From NCBI GenBank assembly GCA_026419775.2, contig JAOPGA020000434.1, positions 1 to 61,952 on the forward strand: DNA of 61,952 nucleotides, in the 5' to 3' direction. This document shows, piece after piece, positions 10,654-21,279 of this stretch (within the stretch, counting starts at the first letter, position 1; each line of letters starts with the position of its first letter). Source of the stretch: Acrasis kona. Lineage: Eukaryota; Heterolobosea; Eutetramitea; Acrasida; Acrasidae. The position numbers were made by a program, and so were the translations under genes. The notes beneath the pieces were generated by a model. The model was not told the DNA's origin. It searched no databases and saw nothing but the letters and a program-made list of their open reading frames with translations.

Positions 10654-12081
10654 TTATACTTTATCCAGGTTATTAAGGCATGCCATATTCGACAATGTTC
10701 TAAAGTGAGTTTCAGCATCAGCATTCCTCCAGTTTTCAATTACTTCCTTCGGGTCACATGCCTTCTTACAAACATTGACTCCATTCTCCATACATAAAGG
10801 ATGTTGATAATAGTGGTTATGTATGGCCCAATCCCTCGTCTCCTTTTCCGTCATGTACTGCAGACCTAATGGCCTATCCCCAGTGTCCTTTGAACAAACA
10901 ACTTCCTCCGGCTTCAATACATTCATTAAATTCTTTCCATGGATAATAAAGTCTGTGTTTAGCACTAACTTCTGGTCGGCTCCCCAATTGTAGGGTCCGG
11001 TGCGAACCATTGTACGTTTGTCTCCAATGTCGGTTACTAAAATGTTATCCCATTTTTCATAAGCCTTCGTCAAGTAATAAGCATAATAAGCACATGTCGC
11101 GAACTTGTGGTAGTGAGCCCAAAAGTCTCCTTGATTCTGGTCGTAGTACACATCAATGCATTCCTTGACTTTCTCATTGTGAGTGAACCTTGTAAGTAGC
11201 CATAGGATAATGTCTCCATTGTCAGTGTTCAACCGACGGGCGCCATCAGGAAATTCTTTATTGTACAAAGGTTCTTGATGTGCCATGGCCAACCACTCTG
11301 ATGAAAAGTTTCTTCCAAACTCTGAATTCTTAACGGTTACAAGCCCAGAGAATATCTCCGAGATCTCTCTCATGTTTAGAATCAAATCATACTTATCGTC
11401 TAGGTAGTCAGTGAATTTCTTTGTGCGATTAACAACAAAGGTGTCACAATCAACGATGGAAACCCATTGGAAATGTGGCAAGTATTTTTGGAGTAGTTTT
11501 TGTTTGTTGTGATGGGGCTGATTATTTTTAATCATTTTCTGTGTTTCAACATAAAAGTTTAATCCGTGCATAGCAGCGTAGCATGTCCAGGAGCTAACTT
11601 CGGATTTGTAATACTTGGTTGCGAACGCATCTACGTACATGACTATGGCATGTCTTGGCAGCTGATCGAACTCTTTTTTAGTAGGTACTGGTTTGAACCA
11701 AACGTCATCTGGTGTGTGGCCAAATAGCACGTCGGCTTTCTCTGAATTTTCGTTTGTGTCTCGGCATGGATCGGCAGGTTTATTTTTCAACTGCTCCTTC
11801 TCTGCTGTGACAGATTCGAGGGACTTTTTCAATTCCTTCTCCTTTTCTTCGTACTGTTCTATTAATTTATTTTTCCATTCCTTCTCCCTATTTTCGTATT
11901 GTTCTATTAATTTGTTCTTCTCTCTATTGAGCGTTTCTTCGAGGCTTCTTCTGAAAGTTTTTTCCTCATTGTACTTTACCTCAAAATCATTTTTTGAACT
12001 TCCTGGTGTCATGATTACCGCCACCAATGAGAAGAGTAGAATGCAGACACATGCAAACAAAATATAGGAGATCCTCACCAT
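10654..12081 (-). CDS. Type II membrane glycosyltransferase (GT34/DUF273-like)
   Basis: A single exon encodes 475 residues. The N-terminus is a signal anchor (residues about 5-27, YILFACVCILLFSLVAVIM), followed by a coiled-coil stem with two near-identical LIEQYE-x-x-E-K-E repeats (about 50-90). The lumenal catalytic part starts near residue 140 with RHAIVMYVDAF. It contains WVSIVDCDTFVVN, a DxD metal/nucleotide-sugar site, then LNTDNGDIILW. A late Cys-rich tail contains CMENGVNVCKKAC. The layout is that of a Golgi enzyme transferring a hexose from a nucleotide sugar. It resembles GMA12/MNN10 (GT34) and nematode DUF273 proteins in outline. Donor and acceptor cannot be inferred. Confidence 0.75.
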   Translation of the reverse strand: MVRISYILFACVCILLFSLVAVIMTPGSSKNDFEVKYNEEKTFRRSLEETLNREKNKLIEQYENREKEWKNKLIEQYEEKEKELKKSLESVTAEKEQLKNKPADPCRDTNENSEKADVLFGHTPDDVWFKPVPTKKEFDQLPRHAIVMYVDAFATKYYKSEVSSWTCYAAMHGLNFYVETQKMIKNNQPHHNKQKLLQKYLPHFQWVSIVDCDTFVVNRTKKFTDYLDDKYDLILNMREISEIFSGLVTVKNSEFGRNFSSEWLAMAHQEPLYNKEFPDGARRLNTDNGDIILWLLTRFTHNEKVKECIDVYYDQNQGDFWAHYHKFATCAYYAYYLTKAYEKWDNILVTDIGDKRTMVRTGPYNWGADQKLVLNTDFIIHGKNLMNVLKPEEVVCSKDTGDRPLGLQYMTEKETRDWAIHNHYYQHPLCMENGVNVCKKACDPKEVIENWRNADAETHFRTLSNMACLNNLDKV

Positions 12082-12261
12082 ATTTTCAAAAAGTGCTTCT
12101 TGTGGATTTTGTAATCGAAGGAATTGGGGAAGAGTACTTAAGTACCACCCAAGGATATTTTGTCCCTAGGCCAACGTGGAAGTATTTTAAATACAAATCA
12201 TTTACATTGCATATACACTTTCACACATTACACTTCAATTTCGTGGTGGTTAACATTTATT

Positions 12262-13282
12262 TTATTGTTTAACACACTCTTCGCTCAACTCCCATAGTTT
12301 TCTGGCGTACTCTTCATTGATTGCAACAGTGGAAGGATTTGCCTTTTCACAATCAGCATAATACTCTCCCTTTTCCACATCGAACAGTACAGTGTATAAT
12401 GTAGTGTACGCTCCTTGAAGCGTGTTCTTTGCAAGCACAGACTCAACTAGTCTTACTGGAGGCTCCAACCAACTTGGAAGCTCTCTGCTAATCTCTGTCG
12501 CAACGAAACCAGGATGCACGGCAACCACATATACATCAGCAGGGACACGCTTTTGGAGTTCCTTTGTAAAAAGAATGTTTGAAAGTTTGGACAATCCGTA
12601 AGCTCCCAAATAACTCTTGTTCCAAGTATCCGTCATGTTTGACTTGACGTCCTTTATGGTAAGAGGAGTATAATCTGAAGCCCACAAGTGGGCATCGGAC
12701 GACAAATTTATAATTCTTGAATTTGCGTTAAGAGTGTCGAGTAGTGATGTGGTCAACAAGAAGTGTGACAAGTGATTTACTTGCCAAGTTTTTTCAAAAC
12801 CATCATTTGTGACACCTGGGGTAAGGAAGGTAGCACCAGCATTGTTTATAATGTAGTCTAGTTTCACATTCAACTTCTTAACCTCCTGAACAAAGTTTCG
12901 GACTGATTCCAAACTCATTAGATCTAATGGAATGAAGTGAATTGTTGGTTCTCCCGTTTTCGAGGGTCGTGACAATTTAATTTGCTTAATTTTCTCGTCT
13001 GCTCTTGCTTTGTCTCTTGCACAAATTATGAGGTCTGATCCCATTTTATACATTGATTCGGCTGTTGCAAGTCCTATACCCGCTGTAGCACCTGTAAAAG
13101 TTAAATTTATCTTGGTGATGATTAGTTCCTCTACCTGTTATCAGGGTAGTTTTCCCTTTTAGTCTGTCTTGATCATTTAAAATCTCCTCTGGAATACTTG
13201 CCCTTAGTAAATAAAGACGTGCAGCAAATATAAGCACTGCCAGAACCCCTCCAAAGGACCCAAGCCAGAATAATTTTGACAT
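12262..13282 (-). CDS. Membrane-anchored short-chain dehydrogenase (retinol dehydrogenase/WWOX-like)
   Basis: Two exons (13282-13135 and 13091-12262), with a 43-nt intron, give about 325 residues. An N-terminal hydrophobic anchor (LGSFGGVLAVLIFAARLYLL) precedes the Rossmann domain. Splicing falls inside and completes the cofactor loop TGATAGIG. Other family marks are NNAGA, the catalytic Ser in NLSSDAH, and YGLSK (catalytic Tyr and Lys), then VHPGFVATEI. It is an NAD(P)-dependent oxidoreductase of the classical SDR type, probably acting on hydrophobic alcohols or ketones at an endomembrane. Substrate is not predictable from sequence alone. Confidence 0.88.
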
Positions 13283-13538
13283 TTTTGTTAGTGAGTAAAA
13301 ACAAGAAAATTTTACCAACAAAATCAAGTGCGGACAAGCGCGGATAAGCTCGGAGGAGTGCGGAGTGATTTATTATTTGTAATGATTTGCTGAAAGGATG
13401 TCAGTCTTGTTTTTCGTGTTCTTCGTATTCTCCGCAATGATAAAAACATTCACAGATTATTTGAAGACTTATCAACTCCTCCTATTACTACAGTAATACT
13501 ACTTGTAAACATACTATATAAACTGTTTATTATTACAC

Positions 13539-14489
13539 TTAGAATATGGTTAGAGATGCTACTAATAGGGCAAAGAAACCAGACACTAGAGATACCGCCT
13601 TAGAGGACAACGATGAAGATCTTGCGAAAACAATTGTCCCGGTAGTATTTGCTTTATCATCAATTCTTTCACTTATTCTGGGTAGGACAGAGCTAATCCA
13701 GGGTAGATAATAGGGTATCTTTGTAAATACAGAAGGCCTTTTGCCATCACAATTTACTTCTCCGTAGCTTACAACTCCAACAGCAATCCAATTTCCATTA
13801 GAATCTTGGTACGTCAAAGAACTTCCACTATCGCCTATACAATTTTAAAAATAAAAAATACTAATTTACAAACCTTTGCACGGGTTGTATCCAGAACCAC
13901 CAGCACAGATTTGAATATCTGGGTTATAATTCGCAAAAGCAAAGCAACTCATCTGCGACACCATTGGGATTTTGCTGAAATGTTGAACACTGGTCGTAGT
14001 TTTGTCATCGATTAAGCCCCATCCGGCCACTTGGAGAGTATCAATGTTTATAGGAACCTCATAGGCCAATCCAGCGTACTTTACATTTGAAGATTCATAA
14101 ATGTCAGAATCCAATTCTAAAATGGCTATATCATTTTGAAGAGTATCTGTGTTCCACTCGGGATGTATAATGATTTTATCAACTTGTGTATTGATCAAAG
14201 CCCATTGTAGGTCCGTCTTGCCAGCAACCACTTTCATTTCGTATGGGTTGTTATTGTTAGTGAAGCAATGTGCAGCAGTAATAACATGTCTCCTACCAAT
14301 AAGGGTACCACCACAAAACGACTTTATTGAAAACCCGCTGTACTGAGAAATGACGAGCTCCACTGTGTAAGGAAACCTTCCATCAGATGACTTTTGGCCA
14401 TTGTATACGTCACCACTTTTCTCTTTTATGTCTGATGCTGAGCAAAAGCAGAGTATCATAACAAGAAGACTCGACAGCAAGAGCTTCAT
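13539..14489 (-). CDS. Secreted, probably GPI-anchored S1 (trypsin-fold) serine protease
   Basis: Two exons (14489-13874 and 13834-13539), with a 39-nt intron, encode about 303 residues. A signal peptide (LLLSSLLVMILCFCSAS) and short propeptide lead to VYNGQKSSDGRFPY, in place of the usual IVGG. His is in TAAHCF, Asp in NDIAILELD, and Ser in CKGDSGSS, a motif completed by splicing. The base-of-pocket residue, six before the Ser, is Asn rather than Asp, so Arg/Lys specificity is doubtful. A Ser-rich stretch and hydrophobic C-terminus (SGFFALLVASLTIF) fit a GPI-attachment signal. Confidence 0.9.
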
Positions 14490-14630
14490 CGTGTTTCTAC
14501 AGTTTGGACGCTGCGTCTACGAATGTCTTAAAAAGTAAATATTACAAATCTATAATAAGCTAGCACTTCTTGCTCAAATTCTTTGCAATGGGAAACACAA
14601 ACAATCCTAATCAATGCTTAAGAGTAATTT

Positions 14631-15284
14631 TTAGTTTATTTGATTATTTGGGGATGCAAAAGATTGGGTATGACCATCTTGAATCATTTTCACAACTACT
14701 TGTCCTATATTTCTACAATCGTCGATACCACTGTGATGGTGTCCCTTCAACTCAAGTTTCAAATGCTTCAACATGCCATCCATGCCCTTTTCTTTTTTAT
14801 TCCGGTTGGGCCGACTTGTCTTTTGGTCAATTGAGTAAACAGCACCCATGTAATGTATGGCAAACTCTCGTTTAATGTTTATCCATTGTTTCATGCATGG
14901 TGGATAAGTCAACTTTTTGTGTTTAGTTTCTGTAGGAAGAGCCTTCAATAAATCCCAATCGCCACATGTCACATAGCACCAACTTCCGATTTTTTCTCCC
15001 TTGTCACCAATGAGTTTGTTTGATTTCAACCACTGTTCGTATGATGTTAAAGTGTCCTTCAGCAACAATCCATTATCAACCTGCTCTTGTGATATCCCTG
15101 TGATTTCTTTGCATATTTTATTGATGGTGGGGTAAACTGTTGTCTTTACAAACTGCTGATATTCTGACTCCACTTGAAATGACTTCAGGTTTAAGAGCAC
15201 AGAAGGGAACTCGATGATCTCGTAATATGTGCGCTTTTCGTCACAACAAGCTTCGAAGTCAAGCACAACAACTCTATCGTACAT
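14631..15284 (-). CDS. ERI1-like DEDDh 3'-5' exoribonuclease
   Basis: A single exon encodes 217 residues. The exonuclease motifs are in order: VVLDFEACC (D-x-E, residues about 8-12), the Exo II region CGDWDLL (about 107-113), and HHHSGIDDCRNIG (His and Asp of DEDDh, near 185-197). The length and the HSGxDDxRNI signature match the ERI1/THEX1/PRNP-interacting clade, which trims 3' ends of histone mRNA, 5.8S rRNA and small RNAs. No SAP domain is present, so it resembles the short ERI2/ERI3 type. It is divergently transcribed from the CSN5 gene across a 420-bp spacer. Confidence 0.88.
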   Translation of the reverse strand: MYDRVVVLDFEACCDEKRTYYEIIEFPSVLLNLKSFQVESEYQQFVKTTVYPTINKICKEITGISQEQVDNGLLLKDTLTSYEQWLKSNKLIGDKGEKIGSWCYVTCGDWDLLKALPTETKHKKLTYPPCMKQWINIKREFAIHYMGAVYSIDQKTSRPNRNKKEKGMDGMLKHLKLELKGHHHSGIDDCRNIGQVVVKMIQDGHTQSFASPNNQIN

Positions 15285-15704
15285 CTTTTATTTATTTGGT
15301 TGAGTTCTCCCAGTGTTTTCGTATTTAACTGCGAGCAGAATTGAAGGTGCTTTTTAGTTCGCTAAAATGTTCATGAGTTATACCTAAATTGGAACAGTGA
15401 TTGTATCTATCACTGTCTATAAACTTTTGACAAATTGTTATTGACAATTTACAGCTTTCAAACTACAAGTCCTAAGTAACTTATTAGGTTGTGACCCTGT
15501 TGCAGCAATACATCATACAATAAAACATCATTAGCACTAAGAATCTATCTTCACCTTTATCAGTACTATTAAGACGATCAATAGTGAGCGTACCTAACTT
15601 CAGATAGATGGTTATAAGGCAACACATAGTGAATGTGTTCGGAGACGATCTTTAAAGGCTTTCAGTTGAGTTCATTTTCAATTTCAGTCAGAACAACCAA
15701 AAAA
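15285..15704. promoter_or_regulatory. Shared divergent promoter region between exonuclease and CSN5 genes
   Basis: This is 420 bp between two start codons on opposite strands. No coding sequence or recognised motif such as a canonical TATA box is evident. The promoter role is inferred only from gene orientation. Confidence 0.4.
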
Positions 15705-16832
15705 ATGTCATCAAGCAAGGACGTCGCACGCAAGCAATGGGAGACTGAAAACAAAGTAAAGGACGTGGGGAACGATGAATATTATAAACTCAATCAAGAA
15801 GAACAACAGAAAATAATTGAAAAACGTCCGTGGGCTAAAGAGTAATAATTTCAAAAGTTTTATCAAATAACACATTAAAGTCCTCATTATTTCAAAAAGG
15901 TCAAAATGTCTGCCCTGGCACTACTGAAAATCGTAAGCTTACATATTCTGAAGGCATGGAATTAAGTATTAACCAAATAGACCATGCATGCCACCCTAGA
16001 TACAAGATATGAAATCATGGGTATGGTTCAAGGAAAAGTTGAGGGAGATACCTTCATTATTCTTGATTCATTCGCACTACCAACCGATCCTAATGATATG
16101 CCAGAGTCAAGAGTAGGTATGGGCCAACAAGCAGTTGAGTTCACTGCCAAATACGTTGACATGTGCGATCGATATGGTGAGCTGACAGGAAGAAAGGAAA
16201 ATGTAGTCGGGTGGTACCACTCACATCCTGGTTTCCGTTGCTGGCTGAGTGGAGTTGATGTTGGAACACAAAGACAAAACCAACAGTTCCAAGATCCATT
16301 TGTTGCAGTTGTCATAGATCCATTAGAAACACAAGCAAGTGGCCGCGTTGATCTTGGCTCCTTCAGAACTTATCCTGAAAACTACAAACCACCTCAAGCA
16401 TCCTCAAGCGAATATCAAACTATTCCCTCCGATAAGGTTGGCGATCTTGGTGCATGGAAGGATCATTGGTATACATTAGAAACTGAGTACTTTAAATCAT
16501 CAACCGACTACAATCTGCTCAACTTGCTTTGGAACAAGTATTGGATCAAGATTCTAACTTCCTCCCCACTCATCAAGAATAGACAATACACCAATCAACA
16601 AATCATTGATGTGAGCGTCAAGTTGGAGAAGGCTGAGAAGGATGTAACAAAGTCACGTGGGTCAGTGGGCAACTTTGAAGTAGGACCTCAATCCGCTCAA
16701 AAGAAGAACGACAAACCAGAACCAAGCGCCTTGAGCTTAATTGACACTGATTCGCAAAAGATTGGAGCCGAAGTTTTGAGAGGTGTCATTTCAATGATTA
16801 CCAAAGACATGTTATTTAACAATACTAAATAA
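15705..16832 (+). CDS. CSN5: COP9 signalosome subunit 5 (JAMM deneddylase)
   Basis: Three exons (15705-15841, 15881-15932, 15981-16832) with 39- and 48-nt introns encode about 346 residues. The N-terminus ARKQWETEN...PWAKDPHYFKKVKMSALALLK is typical of CSN5. The JAMM zinc site is intact: Glu in YEIMGMVQG, then WYHSHPGFRCWLSGVD (H-x-H-x7-S-x2-D). FVAVVIDP, FRTYPENYKPP and LLWNKYW follow, as in orthologues. It removes NEDD8 from cullins within the COP9 signalosome. Exons 1 and 2 are short and recoverable only by splicing. Its 3' end is 51 bp from the convergent NDUFS3 gene. Confidence 0.96.
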
Positions 16833-16882
16833 ATGAAAATGTTTATTTAAGAACAACCCGATGAATGTGTTTAACCATGCTC

Positions 16883-17470
16883 TTATACTTGACTAGGAAT
16901 ATCAAAGTCATGGAAGTAGTTCCAAGGTGTGAGCGTGTCATAGTTTCTATAGTTTTGAACGAGCGAGATGGGTTTGTAGATGACGGTCTTTCTTCTCTCT
17001 GAATAGGCTACTTCCGTGAAACCGTGCATTGGGAAGTCTTTACGTAGAGGATGTCCTGAGAATCCATAATCGGTTAGAATGCGACGTAAATCATTGTTGT
17101 TGGAAAAGTGAATACCGAACATGTCAAAAGCCTCACGCTCATACCAATTCGCACTTGGGTATTTGAATGTAAGCGATGGTAAGGAGTCGGTTTCATTGTT
17201 GTTTACTTTTACGAATAGACGGTTGGCGTATAGAGTGGATAAAAGATTATAGACAACTTGGAAACGATCTCTGTTTGCGGGGTAGTCAATTGCCGCCAAG
17301 TCCATAAACATCTTGAATTGATAGTTGTGGTGAAGGTTTAGAACATGCATCAATTGAACCAAATACTTTGGTTGAGTATGTAAATAATAAAACTCACGGT
17401 GGAAGGAGTTTGAAACATACTTTGGGGTAAGCTGTGCTACATACTTGACAAATTGGAATGCTTTGCTCAT
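16883..17470 (-). CDS. NDUFS3: NADH dehydrogenase complex I 30-kDa subunit, nuclear-encoded
   Basis: A single intronless exon encodes 195 residues covering the whole Nad9/NuoC core: FMDLAAIDYPANRDRFQVVYNLLS, PSANWYEREAFDMFGIHF (signature W-x-E-R-E-x-D-x-F-G) and RRILTDYGFSGHPLRKDFP. The protein sits in the peripheral arm of mitochondrial complex I. It lies between a spliced CSN5 gene and a spliced secreted-protein gene, so it is chromosomal. There is at most a short basic/aromatic leader (SKAFQFVKYVAQLTPKY), so targeting may use a minimal presequence. In several protist lineages, including Naegleria, this gene is mitochondrial. Confidence 0.95.
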   Translation of the reverse strand: MSKAFQFVKYVAQLTPKYVSNSFHREFYYLHTQPKYLVQLMHVLNLHHNYQFKMFMDLAAIDYPANRDRFQVVYNLLSTLYANRLFVKVNNNETDSLPSLTFKYPSANWYEREAFDMFGIHFSNNNDLRRILTDYGFSGHPLRKDFPMHGFTEVAYSERRKTVIYKPISLVQNYRNYDTLTPWNYFHDFDIPSQV

Positions 17471-17702
17471 CTATTTGATTGTTATTATAATGTGGGATTG
17501 ACAACATACTCTTCTTGATGATGGGCAAACTTTCGATTTATTCCGGTTGGTCAACTAAGAAAATTAGAAAGTCCATTGTTGTCATCTTCGCTTCTGTTCA
17601 TTAGATTGCAGAGAAAATGCCCTGGTAATTAAAGTTCAAAGTTCACAATACCTGCAAAATTTGAATGATATTTTGAGTTATGTTTTGTAATCATCACATC
17701 AA

Positions 17703-18546
17703 ATGTCAAACAATTCATCGATCTGTTTGTCTCTGTCCATAATCCTCGCTATTTTAGCCTGCGTTCATGCAGGGGATGTAGAATGTTTTAACACATGGTG
17801 CAAATCGAAAACTTGTACTACTGGAACAGCAGGTGTGAGCACGGATTACTGTGATGGAAGTGATTCATACCCATGTTCTGTCAACGAGAGAAACAGAATG
17901 AGGATTGTTGTCGAACTAAATTCCAACTCCACAATGGAAACAAAGTTTATTGCATACTGTGTCGATCTGAACAAAGTCACTAGGCTTAGTGTTAACAATT
18001 GTAAATTAGACATTTTTTATTATATGCTAATACAGACAAGCCGGCCTTATACTTTCCAAAAATAAGGACAGCTTTATTAAAGTTCACGTAGGATCAAATG
18101 GTGCTTATTCGTCATCTGAAAAAGGATTATTTTTCAATTCGGTAAATTATTAAGCCATAATCTAATTTAATATTTTTAAGGGTGATGCATCGTCATATGG
18201 TATCTTATATTCAGTTGTCATGAAATTAGATCAAGGTAAATTTTTAGACAGAAACACCACATATACTTCAATCAAGTTCGAAAACAATTGTGGTATAAAT
18301 AACAAGTGCGTTTTGGACAGTGATCAGCCATGTGTTAATGGAAAATTTTGTGGATCTACCGTTTCAGTTGATGGAACCATCAACGACATTTCTCTTTACA
18401 TTGGATTCGACGGGACAGATAAGAACCTCGCTCCTCTAAGGAGTGCTGGAATGCTTCCACACAGATTACAAGCCTATTCATGGAGATCCCACTTCTCAAG
18501 TGTTATGGAAGTCCTCAAGCCATCAAACAACACAAATAATCAATAA
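17703..18546 (+). CDS. Secreted cysteine-containing protein of unknown function
   Basis: Three exons (17703-18000, 18041-18141, 18181-18546) with 40- and 39-nt introns give about 254 residues. A clear signal peptide (LSIILAILACVHAG) is followed by a Cys-dense segment (CFNTWCKSKTC, YCDGSDSYPC). A probable beta-sandwich follows with NENNC-type cysteines (NNCGINNKC, QPCVNGKFC). Several N-x-S/T sites suggest glycosylation. The exon 2 frame is inferred from phase agreement at both splice junctions. I recognise no family; a lectin- or cell-surface-like role is only a guess. Confidence 0.7.
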
Positions 18547-18911
18547 TAAACTGACATTCTTAATTTGTTGTTCATGCAAGTTGATTTGTTAGTAAAAGAA
18601 AGACCTTTCAGAATTGTGAAGTAAGTTTGTGATGGAAGTAATTGAAACATAGGTATTTTGATTCAAGTTCTTTTAATGTCAGAGTCCTTTGTTGTTTAAC
18701 CTCAACATGTGTTTATTTTTAGTTTATCAGTTTGCGCCTTTATTTGTAAACAGTTAAATCTGTGGTCAACTACAAAGGTTTGCGGCAACATATAGTCGTT
18801 AAATTCGAAACAAATTCGATCATCAAATCGGAGGCAACTCATTCAACCACAAACAACACAAATTATATAACGTGGGTACAGTTTGACCCACAGACGTAAC
18901 ATCAAATAGCA
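18547..18911. other. Intergenic spacer upstream of the Polo-like kinase
   Basis: 365 bp without open frames of note or repeats. It presumably contains the 3' UTR of the secreted-protein gene and the kinase promoter. Confidence 0.5.
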
Positions 18912-21258
18912 ATGCTTGCCACACAAAGACCAAACGCTGTCCCGCCAGCAACAAAACCCAAGAAGGAAGATACAGTCCCACCCATTATAGAGGAGGTAGT
19001 AAAAAGAAGCGATGGTAATAGGTCCCATAAATATTCCAAGATTAGGCTCTTAGGAAAGGTAAACATCTACTGTTTGAAGGTTATCAACATGACAACGTAG
19101 GGAGGGTTTGCGACCTGTTATGAATATCATTCACTTGAAACTGGTGAAGCCTTTGCAGCTAAAGTCATTGATAAAGCTACTCTTATTAAGGACAAAACAA
19201 AGGCAAAGCTAACAACAGAAATTAAAATACATAGTTCACTTGACCATAAGAACATTGTGAGGTTTCATCGTTATTTCGAGGACAATCAATTCGTGTACAT
19301 ACTATTAGAAGTCTGCAAATGCAGGGTAAGCAACCCATATCAACTTTCCCTGATACTAATCCACATAGTCACTGATGGAATTGATGAGGAACATGACCCA
19401 ACTAAGAGAACCTGAAGCAGCCTTCATCATGTATCAAATTCTTGTTGCAGTCAAGCACATGCATGACTGCATGATCATCCACAGAGATCTCAAACTTGGT
19501 AACTTGTTCCTTACAGAGCGCATGGAAGTCAAAATAGGAGACTTTGGACTTGCAGCACAACTAGACTATAGAAATCAACGCAAGCAAACACTTTGCGGGA
19601 CACCCAACTACATTGCACCAGAAATCCTTAGAAGCACAGGTCACAGCTACGAAGTTGACGTTTGGTCGATTGGTGTCATCTTTTACACTCTCCTCATCGG
19701 AACACCTCCGTTTGAGACTAGTTCAGTCAAAGAGACCTATAAAAACATTCGCGACAATCGGTATGAATTCCCAAAAGAAAGCAGGGTCAGCGAGACCGCA
19801 AAGGATCTGATTAAAAGAATTCTAGTGAGCGACCCGACAAAGAGACCAACCGTTCCAGAAATTTTACAACACAAGTTTTTTACAATCCACTTTAATGATA
19901 TCAGCAAGTGTCCAAGAGGTTTACAAGATTATGCTTCGCTGTGTCTAGCCAACATTAAAGAAAGATCAGTAGTGCCAAGACCAGTTCCCGTAACCACAGA
20001 AAGAGCGCCATTCAGACCCATCACCACCAACGTCCAACAAGTTAGATCCAGCGTCAAGGTGGAAGCATCTCCTGGCAAGCAACCTTACTCCTTGAGAAAA
20101 AAGTCATCTCCACCACCACCCCAAGTGCAGCCATCACGTCCAGTCAGTGCACATGTACGAAGCGTCGTTGCGCCACCAGCACAAAGCGCACCCCATTCTT
20201 CTCGTGTCGTCGAGAATGGGAAACCAACAGAGTCTAGACCACGCACAGCCATAGTGCCGACCGACAACCAACAACAGGTGTCACCTGGTCTGTACAGAAG
20301 AAGACCAACAACATCCGTACCCACTGGCAGACCATCACCCACTCATGTACAACAACAGCCTCAACAACAAGTTAGTGTTGAACCTCCTCCACAATCCATC
20401 AAGCAGACCTCACCACCAGTCACTTCAAAAGCTCAAGCAGCAGCAGCAGCAGTAGTAGTTGATTCGAAGGAAGATTCATTGACGCAGGATGATCAAGACG
20501 ACTTGCACAACATGACCAACATGCATGAGAACCTTACAAAGAGCATGGTCGTCAAGAATGAACAACCCATCCCAGCCGCCGCACCCATTGCTTCCAAACA
20601 CAAGGTGGACGAAGATGGAGACATTAATCTGATCCAAGAACAAGATCAAGACTCTGCGCTTCATCAAACCAGAGTGTGGGTATGTAAGTGGGCAGACTTT
20701 AGTACCAAGTATGGACTTGCCTATCAACTCAACTGCAACACCACCGGCGCTCACTTTAACGACGACACTAAAATCATTTGGAATCATGACAATGGACAAA
20801 TCGATTACATTGAACGCGTGAGAGCAAAGGATGGATCTCCTGCATTCGAGGACACCAAAGTTTATCACATTGATCGCTTCCCACAAACGCTCACCAAGAA
20901 GGTCACCCTAGTGAAACATTTCAGGTTACATTTAGACTCCGACGGAACTCCAGCGCCAAGCTCCGGAACAAACTCCGCACACACCAGAACAGACCAAAGA
21001 GTTTATGTGAAGAGATGGATCAAGACGAGAAGTGCGTTCATTTTTAGATTAAGCAACAAGGTGGTCCAAGTGCGCTTCCATGACAATACCGAAATAATAC
21101 TTTCAAGCGAAGCACGATTGGTCACATATACCGATCCATCTGGTTCATGCAACACCTTTACGTTGTCTTTTATTGCCAACAATCCCAACACTGAAATCAA
21201 CAGGAGGTTGAAATATACAAAGGACATTTTGTACCAGTTAATTCATAAGACGCATTAG
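18912..21258 (+). CDS. PLK: Polo-like kinase with two polo boxes
   Basis: Three exons (18912-19058, 19101-19325, 19369-21258) with 42- and 43-nt introns encode about 753 residues. Kinase: the glycine loop LLGKGGFATCYE is completed by splicing, followed by AAKVIDK, HRDLKLGNLFL, DFGLAAQ and CGTPNYIAPE with the T-loop Thr. A long Pro/Gln/Ser linker (about residues 330-560) follows. Polo box 1 is WVCKWADFSTKYGLAYQL...FNDDTKIIW and polo box 2 is YVKRWIKTRSAFIFRLSN...VQVRF. It controls mitotic entry, centrosome or basal body function and cytokinesis. In polo box 2 the usual His-x-Lys phosphate pincer reads Asn-x-Glu (DNTEIIL). Confidence 0.96.
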
Positions 21259-21279
21259 AAGTTACATGGAAATGTTAAT

